Notes: generated by a model from the sequence alone, not told the origin. 64,000 bases of DNA from Lichenostomus cassidix (GCA_008360975.2 CM039182.1:20184324-20248323); one strand, 5' to 3'; counted from the first letter of the stretch, positions 38,334-49,504 are shown. Made by a program: numbers and translations.

Positions 38334-39542
38334 CTACAAAGTAACAAATAATTTTTCAGAAACAACCCAAAAATCTAGCGTGAAGCAGAAACCTTCAGCC
38401 GAACATACTCTCACTTACATAAAGTGACACTGAATAGATGTAAATTCTTTTTCTTCAGTTACACATAGCTGAAAGGCAAGCTGAAAATACTGGAAAGCAT
38501 GGAGTAATTGTGTTAGAAAGCACTGTTTGTTTTATTTCATTTAATATTAGGGGTTTATAAAGTTTTTTTGGCATGAGGCATTCATTTTATTCAGCTCAGT
38601 CTGAACTGAAATGTCTGTCTTGCAATGTAAGGGTTAGCTTTAAATTGTTCTGAAGTATATCCAGATGAGTGGCTGGAACCATTTCTCAGCATGGTATGCT
38701 GAACACATATGGCTATACTCAAGTCTGAAAGGGAGATTCTGTTACCAGAAAATCAGAAAGCATAAATATTTAAGGTATTGGTTATAAGAGACACTCTCTG
38801 GAATCTTTGCTTTTTATTCATGCTTTATATTCTGGAAAGCATGTTGGATTGAATAAAAGCATTTCACGTAGAATAGCAGATACTGACTTTTAGAATATAT
38901 TTAGCATTCAGCTTGGTACAATAATTAGGAATTTTTAATTTGGTTACTGTATCCCATTCTTTTCCTATGGTAAAAAGTAGTTTAGAAGAGTTAATAACAA
39001 TCCTTGTTATTATTTTGCACACCCAGATATGTGAAACTCAGAGAGGCCAGAGAAACAGTAATATTTTACAATTCTGGAGAAACTGCTAAGGGATTTCTGA
39101 GCTCTGAGGTGTTAACTACAACTTAATCAGCAAAACAATGTAATCAAGTTGTTTTCTCACCACAGAGTGTTCTGAAATAATATACATGTGAAGGGGCTAA
39201 AATATTCTCTGTATGAAACACTCACTGGATTTACATTAACAATCTGGATTGTATATCAGGTTGTTCTTGGCTGTTTTTTGAGAACCAAGAAATTTTACAA
39301 GAGTTTTAGAACTCCATAAAATGTGTAACTGCTCACTGAAGCTCTGTTATAAAATAAGGGGCTGGAAAGGGAGAGCCCTGGATTGGTGGCCTTGGCAGGT
39401 GATGAGGGTTTTGTCACTGCCCTTTTCTGAACTCTTGCAGTAGGATACCAGCTCCAGTGGGATTAGTGGCCTGGCAGTGGCACACTCCGAAGCATGTGCC
39501 AGTTGCAAACATGCTAATGCTCTTCTGTTGCTATTGAAACAG

Positions 39543-39748
39543 AGCATTTCGGCTGGAAAATAGTAGAGGCTGCACCAAAGATTACCTGGAGATTCGTGAA
39601 GGGAACGATACAGGCACGCTGGCAGGACGATTCTGTGGGAGCTCCTTGCCTTCAAATTACACATCAACTGTTGGACACATCCTGTGGGTCAAATTTGTCT
39701 CGGATAGTTCAGCCACGGGTGTTGGCTTCAGAGCCACCTTCTCTCACT
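39543..39748 (+). CDS. CUBN: Cubilin exon: CUB12, part 2
   Basis: 206 bp, phase 2 in and phase 1 out (TCT CAC T|gtaagt). AT from part 1 plus A gives Ile, then [35 protein letters not shown] and [17 protein letters not shown]. It carries the third and fourth cysteines and all three calcium ligands (Glu of LEN, Asp of TKD, Asp of VSD). NYT is a sequon. The acceptor is ATTGAAACAG, with a poor pyrimidine tract. The frame and homology across the join support it. Confidence 0.94.
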
Positions 39749-40677
39749 GTAAGTAGAAGTAATTTGATTGAAAACTATTGATATTTCATAGTAAAGTCTA
39801 TTAGAAAATACTTGCTGATATCAAAAAGGCTGTAAATTCACTTATAAAATATTGTGTAAAATATCTGCTGAATGTGAAGGGATGCTCTAAAACATGCCAC
39901 AGTGGAACACGTGTGCATGTAAGTATATTAAATAAATTTGTAAGTACATCATATTTGTTAGGCAATTGACATATTAAGAAAAAAGCATTTCTTTCCCAGA
40001 TTTCTGTTTTGCTTTTTGAGTATGATAGTGTACATCTTCTGGTCTGGATCTAGATGCCATCAACCAGGGAGTGGAATTAGAAAAAAGGAAATTATGCTAA
40101 TTTATAGATCCAAAATTCCAAGGGACCATTGCCAACATTATTCTGACTTGCTGTATGAACAGACTGCTGAAGCTAAACATCCGCAGTCATTATGATTATG
40201 CAGGCCAAACTTCTGATAATTTTCCTTGTTTTGAGATTTTAACTACTCATTTTCAAATGGAATTATCAGTAGTTCAGACCTCAATGAACTCAGAACCATT
40301 TTTCACCAGAACACGTAAAGGCATTTAAGAAAAAAAATGTTTCATGCTTTTGGGTAGAAATGAACATAAAGTGGTCAGAGTCAGGGAGGAGTTTAGGAGT
40401 GCTGTCTTCCCTCCTTTTCCTACACATAGACCCACATGGCTCAAATGGGTAATTTCCTTCAGAAAAGGGAACACTGCATCCCTCAAAACAAGAAAATAAT
40501 TAGATGTGCATCTTAGGTGCACATCTTAATGTACAATTAGATGTGCATTTAAGACATGTCTCAGACATGTGCCTTACAGCACTGTCTAGTCTTAAGTAAA
40601 TTAAGTCAGATGGGCCCCAGTGTTTCTTTTACTCTACGTGAATTAGAGGCATTAGTTGTCTCTTTCTTGTTTTCCAG
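39749..40677 (+). other. CUBN: Intron between CUB12 and CUB13 (929 bp, phase 1)
   Basis: Contains a small inverted/direct repeat group (40501-40560) in which AGATGTGCA recurs: GATGTGCA (40503-40510) faces TGCACATC (40518-40525). Otherwise unique. Confidence 0.85.
40503..40525. repeat. 8-bp perfect inverted repeat, 7-nt spacer
   Basis: GATGTGCA and TGCACATC flank CTTAGG-type spacer bases. A further AGATGTGCA copy follows near 40539. A small hairpin with no assigned role. Confidence 0.6.
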
Positions 40678-40859
40678 TGTATGGAAATGACATTGTGGGA
40701 GACAGAGGACAAATAGCTTCACCACAGTGGCCCAGAAGTTACCCTCACAATGCCGATTACCAGTGGCGGATAAGCGTTAATTCTTCACAAGTTATCCATG
40801 GCCAAATCCTGCAGATGGATATTGAAAATCATGACACATGCCAGTTTGACCATCTAAAG
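40678..40859 (+). CDS. CUBN: Cubilin exon: CUB13, first half (lacks C1 and C2)
   Basis: 182 bp, phase 1 in and phase 0 out (CTA AAG|gtgatt). It encodes LYGNDIVGDRGQIASPQWP, then SYPHNADYQWRISVNSSQ, and ends QMDIENHDTCQFDHLK. The usual opening CGG is YGN, and the second cysteine, expected just before x-W, is Tyr (ADYQW). Both partners of the first CUB disulfide are therefore missing together, while the third cysteine remains. Glu (DIE) and Asp (QFD) of the calcium site are intact. I recall mammalian CUB13 having the same loss, which supports the numbering. Confidence 0.95.
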
Positions 40860-42481
40860 GTGATTTCATTCTGAGAAGTTATTTTATTTCAATCAACTTT
40901 AGTAAAATGGATGAATAGAGAAACCTTCAAAAGTAATGGGAAGCATTTCTGAGGATCTGGTGTGGCTTATTGTTTTTGCTATGTTGTCTTTTCAATTATT
41001 ATTAGTTATAATAATGGAAGAGTTACATAGTCTTTGGTTCCCTAGCAAACATTTCCAATCTGTAAGTTTGAAATTTACTAAAAATAAGTCTGCAGTGGTA
41101 CAATCCTGAATATTAGTATTCAAGAATTTCAAGTCAGATAGCAGACTGAAATTTGCTCTGTGCTGGTTCAGCTAAGGACAGCAATGATAATAACATCTCA
41201 TTGCTTCTAAAAATAAAGTTATTTTAAAATCCTACAAGGAAAAATCCTTTCCTTGCACCTTCTTTTCTCTCTGTATCAGTAATTTTGCTGCTGGCAGTAC
41301 AAAGGTGCCTCTTTCTTCCAGTTTGATTGTTTTTCTGTACCCCCTTGTAATACAGTCTAGCCAGCCTAAAAAACAGAATAATGGAATAGTTTGGAGTTGG
41401 AAGGGACCTTTTACAGGTCATTTAGTCCAAACTCCCTGCAATGAGCAGAGGAATCTTCAATACAGCACTCACAGTGCTCAACAAAATGGAACAATAGAGG
41501 CAACACTTTCTTTCTGAACTTAGCTAAACATAACTACTTAAGGTAAATCTCTTCTTTCTTTCTTTTTTTTTTAAAGCAGTTAATTCATCAATTATCCCCT
41601 TTTAATTTGAGAAAGTTAATGCTAGTTCAATATTTTCAGTTCATTATTAATTTACTGATGTTCAAATGTAATATTATTTCAAAAAGGAAAAATCACTTTT
41701 TCTTTCATCTCATGTCATACATTAACAGTATTTTTTTCTCCTTACTCAGCCTGCCTTTCTTTGTCCCTCTGAAAGCAAAATGAGTTTCTTAAGCCAGCTA
41801 GACATTTAGTGAATGTAAATCAGCCTGACCTTTAACCTGACTCAAGGATTAGATCGTTAAAGTAATGTTAATGTTTATTTAATATTTCCTAGCTTTCTCT
41901 ACCAGACATTTTACTGGGTGGTAGATGACAAGAACAAAATGGGTTTGAAAGATGGCAAAGGAGAAGCATCTTGTAATCAGCCAAGATTTTGGCTCATTAA
42001 TACATACAACAAAAATAATATTTCTGCATATTTATCTGAAAGAATTCAAAATATATATGTTCATGAGTGTGGGGGTGGGGAGCAGGGGGAAGAAAGGAAT
42101 AAAAGAAAGCAATTCCTTTTCCTTGCATGTCATGGGGGTTTTTTTTCCCCCATGAAGGAACAAAATTGTACCTGTGGACTTTTTAACGTGGAATGCCAGC
42201 CTATGTCCCCAAAGAGCAGTCCTGGTATTGGGAATGAGCTGAATTTGATGGCTTCCATTTATATCCCTCTTCTGTGAAAACTCCACATTTAACAGCATAT
42301 AATGGAAATGGAAATAGAGATTTTTTTTTTCCCCTTTTCATAAAGGACGTTTCTCTCTAACTTGGATTTTCTGAAACATCCCTCATTCATTTAAAGAGGG
42401 TGATTTTCTCCTTGGGAATTTGCTGAGTATGGGGCAGATGAAAATCTGGCTGTGTGAGGAACAGTATCATTCTTTCTGCAG
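40860..42481 (+). other. CUBN: Intron within CUB13 (1622 bp, phase 0)
   Basis: Contains an antisense CR1 3' fragment (about 41371-41485). Otherwise AT-rich unique sequence. Confidence 0.85.
41371..41485 (-). mobile_element. CR1 LINE, 3'-terminal fragment (-)
   Basis: About 115 bp reads as the reverse complement of the CR1 3' end: AGAATAATGGAATAGTTTGG (decayed tail octamers), GTTGGAAGGGACCTTT, CAGGTCATTTAGTCCAAACT and CCCTGCAATGAGCAG. It is short and strongly 5'-truncated. The right boundary is approximate. Confidence 0.9.
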
Positions 42482-42671
42482 GTGTATGATGGGCCCACTG
42501 TTCATTCTCGTCTCATTGCAACATACTGTGGTGCAGACCCTGCTTCTTTTGCGTCCTCTGGCAGTTCCATGACAATCCAGTTCCAGTCAGATTCATCTGT
42601 AACTGGACAAGGCTTTCTTTTGGAGTGGTATGCAGTGGATGCTTCTGCTGTTACACAGACCATTGCTAGAG
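42482..42671 (+). CDS. CUBN: Cubilin exon: CUB13, second half, with long linker
   Basis: 190 bp, phase 0 in and phase 1 out (GCT AGA G|gtgggt). It encodes [16 protein letters not shown] (fourth cysteine), [20 protein letters not shown] and a long linker [12 protein letters not shown] before the ACGG of CUB14. The linker is about twice the usual length. It matches the gap I remember between human CUB13 and CUB14 (about 14 residues). In mammals CUB13-14 were mapped as the receptor-associated protein (RAP) binding region. Confidence 0.95.
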
Positions 42672-43217
42672 GTGGGTTTTCAGTGGCTTGCACAGTTACA
42701 AGTGATACAGCCAGTGATACACTTGACTTTAAGTAAAGAACTTCAAACAAACTTCCCCACTAGAGAAAGCTCTAGCTATTAATAAGGGAAAACTTTCAGT
42801 GACATTTTAATGAAGCATTTTATTAGCTTTTTAAAACAATTTCGCGGTACTCTTAGATATACTAATTTACAGTGTTCTAAAAATTAGCATGTTCCTAGAG
42901 GATCATTTTTCTTTACAGAGGTATTTCATTAAATCTAAACATTTGATCTGCTTTAATGGAAAATTATGTACTCTTGAGAAACCATTCTAAATCATTAGCC
43001 ATTGTGATGTGAAACCAGCACAATAACTTATGTTAAACTGTGGTAGATGCTCTTAAGTCTTTTGCTGGATATTCCTCACGGCAAAATAGGTGACATCATT
43101 GCTCATCACTGTACCTTCATTGTACTTAATCATAGGACTGTCTTCTTACACTACATGAGGGGAGTGTTTGGTTTAAAAAGAGGATGCTTTCTTTTTTTGT
43201 CTCCTTGTCCACGACAG
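42672..43217 (+). other. CUBN: Intron between CUB13 and CUB14 (546 bp, phase 1)
   Basis: AT-rich unique sequence. No feature seen. Confidence 0.85.
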
Positions 43218-43415
43218 GCGCATGTGGAGGGGCTGTAACAGCTGAAGAAACACCTTCATTCCTCTTCTCACCGGGCTGGCCAATGAGTTACAGAAATCAT
43301 GCAGACTGTATGTGGCTTATCAGAGCTCCTGGATCCACTGTGGAATTCAATATCCTGGCAATAGACATAGAATCTCACATTTCGTGCAACTACGACAAAC
43401 TTATTATCAAAGATG
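43218..43415 (+). CDS. CUBN: Cubilin exon: CUB14, first half
   Basis: 198 bp, phase 1 in and phase 1 out (AAA GAT G|gtgaga). It starts ACGGAVTAEETPSFLFSPGWP and continues HADCMWLIRAPGS and AIDIESHISCNYDKLIIKDG. First to third cysteines and the Glu and Asp calcium ligands are present. The intron lies after the DG turn in phase 1, not at the phase-0 site five codons earlier used by CUB9, 10, 13 and 18. Confidence 0.96.
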
Positions 43416-43746
43416 GTGAGAAGCCTATCTTGTCCTACCCTGACAGGATGCAGTAGAGATCCAAGGTCCAAATACCTCAAATCCACTGAGCTTAAGCAAT
43501 CTGGACAGCAAGGGTAACATGCCCTAAAACAGTACTCTTCCTCTATTCTGAGACATTCTGCTAGTTAAAATAAAATCAGCAAAGTCTAGCAAAAAATTTG
43601 GTGATCTATAAAAATATTTCTAAATCTGTAAGGGGTTGAAGGTCTTGAAAAGCACCTTCCTGGAAGTGTGAGCCCCAGCAACAAACAGGCAGTGGACTGA
43701 TGTGGACTGATTTAGTTTTAACACTTAGGTGTTCTTTTCATCTCAG
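43416..43746 (+). other. CUBN: Intron within CUB14 (331 bp, phase 1)
   Basis: Unique sequence with no recognised feature. The acceptor is TTCATCTCAG. Confidence 0.85.
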
Positions 43747-43893
43747 GAGACAATAGTCTTTCCCCAGTACTGGCTACTCTGTGTGGAAGAGAACCTCCTG
43801 GGCCAATAAGATCAACTGGAGATGCAATGTTCATCCAGTTTGTGTCAGATGCAAGTGTCACTGGAGCTGGGTTTAATGCCTCTTATCACAAAA
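43747..43893 (+). CDS. CUBN: Cubilin exon: CUB14, second half
   Basis: 147 bp, phase 1 in and phase 1 out (CAC AAA A|gtaaga). It encodes GDNSLSPVLATLCGREPPG and FVSDASVTGAGFNASYHK. It has the fourth cysteine, the third calcium ligand Asp (VSD) and one sequon (NAS). With the first half the calcium site looks complete. The linker to CUB15 is a single residue or two (HK-S-CGG). Confidence 0.96.
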
Positions 43894-44758
43894 GTAAGAT
43901 TTTTTTTCTGTTCTCCCCTAGATAAATGTCTGCCTGGCTGCTAACAATGGGGCCAAAGACTCTGGCATTGTTAACAGCCATCTACAATCTAATTAATCAC
44001 ACACACTAATGATGCACATCTCATGAATATGTGTTAACAAATGTCTGATGCTACAATTTTACAAAGGTAAAATTTGCAATTTTCCCAGCAATATAATGGA
44101 TCAAAGCATGATTCAACCAGACCAGTCACTTTTCAGAAGGAAGAAAAGTGTATGCCCAAGTTTATAACAGCTCAGCTGAAGGGTGAAAGAATCCTCAGCT
44201 AAGAGGGGGAAATAAATGACTCAAAGCAGAAAGAGACAAAAGCAGAAAGGAATATAAATTCCAGCAAGAATGTCAGCAATTTCCAGCAACAGTCCTCCCA
44301 CATGCACTCAGGAATGATAACAGATTCCTGAATGGGCTGGGGCACCAAGGAAGTTGTTAGGGCAACAGTGACAATCAGGGGAAGTTTTTCTGACTGGCAG
44401 CTGGAGTAGATAGCACTGTTTTGGTCCATGGCTAGAAGCAATGTTCTCAGTGTAATGATAAGCTCGTGCCATGGCAGGTCCTTGACATAGCTGCGTGCTT
44501 ATTCATCTGCTAGGTCTGAGAACTGAGTCTCACTGTCAGGAATTTCAGTGAGTGTCATCTTGCAATCTATTAGCTTGTGTTCGGGGAGGTCATTCATCAT
44601 GTGCATTGCTATATGCCCCTCTGCTCTTCATACACTCATTTCAACGTTTGTTTTTACTCATCACATCTTTTACAAGACAGGGTTTTTCTCTAAATGAACA
44701 GCTGAATATTTGACACTAATATTTTTCTCTTTGCTTCAACTTTTAACTTTTTTTTCAG
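43894..44758 (+). other. CUBN: Intron between CUB14 and CUB15 (865 bp, phase 1)
   Basis: Unique sequence. A strong T tract precedes the acceptor CAG at 44758. No repeat family recognised. Confidence 0.85.
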
Positions 44759-44949
44759 GTTGTGGAGGCTATTTGCACACAAGCAGGGGTGTGATAACAT
44801 CCCCCAACTACCCTCAAGACTATTCTCCAAATCTGAATTGTTCATGGCATGTAGTGGTTACCCCTGGATTTATCATTGCTGTTCATTTTGAACAGCCTTT
44901 CCAGGTTAAGAGTGAGGATACTTCCTGCAACCTTGGAGATTATGTTGAG
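44759..44949 (+). CDS. CUBN: Cubilin exon: CUB15, first half
   Basis: 191 bp, phase 1 in and phase 0 out (GTT GAG|gtgagg). It starts [19 protein letters not shown], then [15 protein letters not shown] and [18 protein letters not shown]. Three cysteines and an NCS sequon are present. At the usual calcium Glu position (D-I-E-N in neighbours) this domain has Lys (QVKS), and one extra residue separates the third cysteine from the Asp. The calcium site is therefore probably lost or altered. Confidence 0.95.
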
Positions 44950-45238
44950 GTGAGGTTATTGACTGGGTCACCAAATCCTCAAAGCTGTTTAAGCTACTGA
45001 ATCTTTCAGATTTTGGTGTCAATAAAGCAGCTCAGGATGTCACGGGGTGGAAACACCAAAGAGAAATACCAAAGATGATATTTCTCTCTATCTGACTCTC
45101 TCTCTTTTTTATTAATATGCATTAACTAATCACTAAGTTATTCCTTTCCCCTGTGGATAGAATCATTAAGATGGTTTGTGCTCAAAATTTACGTTTTAGG
45201 GCCATTTGCTTGAGTAACATTAGCAATTTCTGTTTTAG
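44950..45238 (+). other. CUBN: Intron within CUB15 (289 bp, phase 0)
   Basis: Short intron with a CT-rich patch near 45088-45112. The acceptor is TTCTGTTTTAG. Confidence 0.85.
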
Positions 45239-45422
45239 CTGAAGAATGGGTTAGATAATTCTGCCCCACCTTTGGAGTCTGGAAGAGGTCATGGACGGTT
45301 TTGTGGAAGCAGCCCTATCTCTACCATGTACACCACAGACAATCAGCTGTTTGTCCACTTCACTTCTGACAGCAGGAATGAGGGTCAAGGATTTAAACTG
45401 AAATATGAGGCTAAGAGTCTAG
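45239..45422 (+). CDS. CUBN: Cubilin exon: CUB15, second half
   Basis: 184 bp, phase 0 in and phase 1 out (AGT CTA G|gtaagt). It encodes LKNGLDNSAPPLESGRGHGRF, where the loop before the fourth cysteine (FCGSS) is several residues longer than in the other domains, then HFTSDSRNEGQGFKLKYEAKS. The long loop makes CUB15 the longest domain here (125 codons). This matches the 2092-to-2217 spacing I remember for human CUB15. Confidence 0.95.
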
Positions 45423-46749
45423 GTAAGTCTTCGTAATAAACCTAAATCCTGCAACTCATACATATATAACTTGGAGTTTGTCCTCTTAAAGGATATTTTT
45501 GTTGTAAGTCCCAGCCCTGGCAAAATCAGGTGTCTGCAAAAATGTTCTGTAATGCATGACTTCTAATCTGACACTCAGATTTTTCATTTTCAAAGAGAGT
45601 CAGGTTCAGGTCACAGAAACTGGAGATATTAAAGAAAAAAGAACAAAGAGAGACCATTTAGTAGGGAAGTAGCATCTATGGTTAGGAAGGGACGTTAAAA
45701 ATGCATACAGGAAATGAAAATAACGTTGGAAACTAGAACATTATTTTGAACATATAGTACCCAGTGCAAGTGCTAAATGAAGTTGGGAATTTTTCAGGGT
45801 AGAGTGTCTAGAAAGTTGGCAACATTTCTTGCAAGTTTTACTCCCAGCTGAGAAAATAACATTAATTGCCAAAGCTCACTTTTTTGAAAGAATGAGCAAA
45901 AGGGAGACCCAGGTCCCAGGAGTAAATCACAAACTTGGCATTTGCAGTTATCCCACTGTGTTCATAACACACACCACTTGGCACTCCTGGAGACCTCCTG
46001 TTAAACAGTGGATCTAAACTATGGCAACCTGTCAGTCAGCTCAAATTTTTTAAGTGCTTAATTTCTGCCCATTTTCCCTGCTGCCCAACAGAGCTGTTCT
46101 TAGCATTACTTCAGAGGATTCATGAGAGGAATAGGTGAAGATGTACAATACCATTTCTAGCACTTCAATTGAACTCAAGTTCAATTTAGGGAGCTTGAGT
46201 AAAGCCCTGTGTTAAACCAGTATTGCTAGAACATAGAGGGGTTTTGGACAGAAAGGTTCTGGTCAAAATAAAAGTATTTTTGTCAGATAAAGGACCTGAA
46301 CAAATCCCCATGTTTACTCTGAGTGGCATTCCTCACACATTCATTATTATCTCAAACAGACATTTCACTTCTTGGAAAGTAGAAGCTGGGAAATATTGAT
46401 GAGTCTGACTTGTGGAATTTCTAGCTCTTGGGAATTGGGATAGGAACAAGGCCAGAAATATGTTTTCTGCTTGTTTTAGAAGCAATCCAAGGAAGAAATA
46501 ATAGCAGATTAGTTCAGGGCCCTGAACATTAAGAAATGAGGAGGGCTAGGTAAGCAGGAGCACAGGAATATAGGATTCAACTGCATTAAAGTGTTTTCCC
46601 ACAGTAAGCATTAAAATGTCTTTGTTTTTTGATGTAACTGTGTGACATCAAAAGGAAACTATGTTGGAATATAGAGATAAGTCCTATTTTTGATGCTTCA
46701 CCCATTTCCTTTTCATGTTGTGTTTTATTTGCAATCTTTTGTTTCCCAG
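45423..46749 (+). other. CUBN: Intron between CUB15 and CUB16 (1327 bp, phase 1)
   Basis: Unique AT-rich sequence. No transposon or RNA gene recognised. Confidence 0.85.
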
Positions 46750-46924
46750 CCTGTGGAGGGAACATTTATATCAATGATTTCAACCCCAGTGGATATATAT
46801 CTTCCCCCAACTATCCGAGCAATTACCCTCCGCATGCTGACTGTGTCTGGACCATAACTGCTCCCAATGGACATGCAATAGAGCTGCAATTTGAAGATCA
46901 GTTTTACATTGAACCTTCACCAAA
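46750..46924 (+). CDS. CUBN: Cubilin exon: CUB16, part 1
   Basis: 175 bp, phase 1 in and phase 2 out (CCA AA|gtatac). It starts ACGGNIYINDFNPSGYISS, then NYPSNYPPHADCVWTITAP and FEDQFYIEPSP. First and second cysteines are present. The intron cuts the Asn codon immediately before the third cysteine, a position not used elsewhere in this window. The donor GTATAC is weak. The split AA|C restores Asn and an NCT sequon. Confidence 0.94.
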
Positions 46925-47966
46925 GTATACATCCACATTATTTTGCCTATGTTTCTTCAGAGACTCCATTCTGATTCTTCTTTCTCTACTACTTTCTCTA
47001 GTTCCTCCCAGAGAGCAGTTTCAGATGTATAATCAAATGTGATTAAGAAATTTTTGAGAGAACACTCCAGCTATCAGGCCACTGGTATACATTCCTAGGA
47101 CTTTGCAATGCATAACAGAAATTAGTATGACAGAAAAAGTGGAAACATCCATGGTAGAAAGATGCTTTCTGTTAAATCTGTGCCCTGTAGTCCCCTCTTG
47201 TTCAAGTTTTCAGCATTTGACTCTCAGGTGCTTTTAAAGCCAATGGATTGCTACCATGACACTTTGCCTCCCTCCCCCATTGCCTGGCTGCTGGTCTGCA
47301 ATGGGTCTACACATTTTGCACACCCTGCCTGAAGCATAAAACAAGGCTATTTTCCAGCTGATGTAACTTCATTCATAGGGGCTCAACCAGTGTAAGGCAA
47401 AGCTGAGCCTGTGAAACCACATCCAGAAAAAATAGTGAAGAATGGAGAATCCCAAAAGCATCCTTTCTGGCTTCCAGGACACTGCACCATTCTGAAGGCA
47501 AACCTTATAGTTAAGATATTTTGGGTCTTTATATGCCCACCTAATTAGACCCCAGATTTGAATTTTTATTCCCTTAATCTCTCTTCTTGTTGTCTCTTAA
47601 TTCAACACTGATCAGTGAGACTTAATAGGGAATATCTGCTGAATCTGAATCCTGCCAAAAAAATGTATTAGAGATGGTCACAACTACTTTGCCAGTGCTG
47701 TTCATATCCCTACCAAGAATTTGCTCCTGTCAGATCTGATCTGTTCATAATCTGAGTTTTAGATGAATCTTTCTCAATGTTTCTAGCACTTCTTTTGATT
47801 CAATGATTACATAACTATAATGGATTATGACCTTGTTGATTCTGTCCTGGTCACACTGCATAGAAACTGATCTAATTCACTACAGCTTCATGGCTCTGTG
47901 CACGTACTGAAATAATTTTGAACCACTACTGCCATACATTGAAAAGAAAATTCTCTCCTGTTCCAG
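46925..47966 (+). other. CUBN: Intron within CUB16 (1042 bp, phase 2)
   Basis: Unique sequence. No repeat family or exon recognised. The acceptor is CTCCTGTTCCAG. Confidence 0.85.
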
Positions 47967-48145
47967 CTGCACTTCCAGTTACCTAGAGCTGCGCAGTGGT
48001 GCCGACTCCAGTGCCCCCCTCATTGCCAAGCTGTGTGGAGCTTTGATGCCAGGCTCACAGAGATCCTCAGGAGCTGTCATGTACCTGAGGTTCAGGTCTG
48101 ACAGCAGTGCCACACACGTGGGATTCAATGCTAAATACTCCATTG
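47967..48145 (+). CDS. CUBN: Cubilin exon: CUB16, part 2
   Basis: 179 bp, phase 2 in and phase 1 out (TCC ATT G|gtaatg). It encodes CTSSYLELRSGADSSAPLIA, KLCGALMPGSQ and RFRSDSSATHVGFNAKYSI. It carries the third and fourth cysteines. The residue three after the third cysteine is Ser (C-T-S-S) where calcium-binding CUBs have Asp. The Glu in part 1 and the SD Asp are present, so the calcium site is incomplete. Confidence 0.95.
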
Positions 48146-49294
48146 GTAATGCTTTCATTTATCAGTTTCTCTGATTTTAAAGAAGATTTTGGTCTCAAGT
48201 GTTAGGCTTTTGTAATAGGGCTTAAATCAGACCTCTGGGGTTTGTTGGCAGGTACATGCCTCTTTCAGTTAGAGTTAGAGCTAAGGCATCAGAATATCAG
48301 CATGTTCTGCACCTAGCAAGAAGTGAAATTTAGGGATATATTTATAGGAAAGAGCTCATAGACCTGCAGTAGCAGAAAAAGCTACTGGATAACCTCATCA
48401 ATGCAGGTTATCAAAGGTGCAATAGAAAAAAGGTCAGTGTAGATAAAGTCATGTAACATGGTTTGATTTTCAGCATGCAAACTTAGTGTCACTTTCATGA
48501 GCAGAGTTCTGAAAGGGAATGCAAAGATCAGATGAGAGCTGGCAGTAGAAGAACAAATTAGGAGCTTCTCTATGTAAATGGAAATCAATCTATAATAACA
48601 AAGCTGCTAGACAAACGGGAAGCATAATAATGGAGTGGAAAAGGAATGAGCAATGAGAACCATTATTTGTCATCTGGGAAAAGAAATACTTTAAAGTTAC
48701 TTGTTCTCAAGCTGCAAAAACAGGGTTAGAAAGCACTAGCAAAATTTTAAAATTCAAGAAAAATAGTCCTTTATCAGATTCAGAAATATGCTACCTTTTT
48801 TGTTTGATAATGTTAATAATCTTCAAAGAATAACAGCTATTACATTAGTATCACTCATATAGGAAAGTCTAGGACTGTTAATTTCTCAAAGGCAAAGTAG
48901 TGAACTATATTTTTTAACATAGAATTTTGCAGATTTTTTAATTTTTAATATGACACATTTTTGCAAAGTTTTCTGGTAAAGATGAACATAGGTAGAGATT
49001 AGATTGAAAATGTGAGTTTATTTCAATTATAAGATATATGGCAAAGAAGAAAGGATGCTTGCAGTGGCAAGGGGGTTGTGGGTGTGTGGGTGTGAAAAAA
49101 ACAGAACTAACCAGCAGCCAGGACTGATTGACTTAGACTGAAAACATGGAAGCTTTTTAATTAGAAGGCACTTCCTCTTTTATTACCACAGTTGGAGAAC
49201 AAGTCTGTTGTGTCTTACCTTTAAGTGTTGTTTAGGAGAAAGATCATCTCTCTGAGATCCTTCAGTCAACCAAACAATATTCTTCCTTTTGCAG
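48146..49294 (+). other. CUBN: Intron between CUB16 and CUB17 (1149 bp, phase 1)
   Basis: AT-rich unique sequence with a short GTGTGGG run near 49079-49093. No repeat family recognised. Confidence 0.85.
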
Positions 49295-49504
49295 CTCCCT
49301 GTGGTGGGACAGTGATAGGACAAACTGGTATCATTGAAAGCACGGGGTATCCTGACCTTCATTACCAAGACAACCTGCTGTGTGAATGGTTTCTGCAGGG
49401 TCCCAGGGGCCACTATCTCACCATCAGACTAGAAGACCTGGATATTCAAAACTCTTCTGAGTGCACAAATGACTTCGTGGAGATCCGAGAATACAATGCT
49501 TCTG
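49295..49504 (+). CDS. CUBN: Cubilin exon: CUB17, first half
   Basis: 210 bp, phase 1 in and phase 1 out (GCT TCT G|gtctga). It starts APCGGTVIGQTGIIESTGYP, then DNLLCEWFLQGPRGHYLT and DLDIQNSSECTNDFVEIREY, ending NAS. Three cysteines are present, with sequons NSS and NAS. The calcium Glu is Gln here (DIQN). The donor GTCTGA is unusual: it matches consensus only at GT and +6 or so. The frame stays open about 180 bp past it, but the next exon joins correctly only if this donor is used. Confidence 0.9.

Larger units (their letters stand above)
36596..39542 (+). other. CUBN: Intron within CUB12 (2947 bp, phase 2)
   Basis: Contains the longest CR1 fragment of the window (about 36993-37795) and a 21-bp direct repeat with 32-bp spacing (38281-38333). 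The rest is AT-rich unique sequence. Confidence 0.85.
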
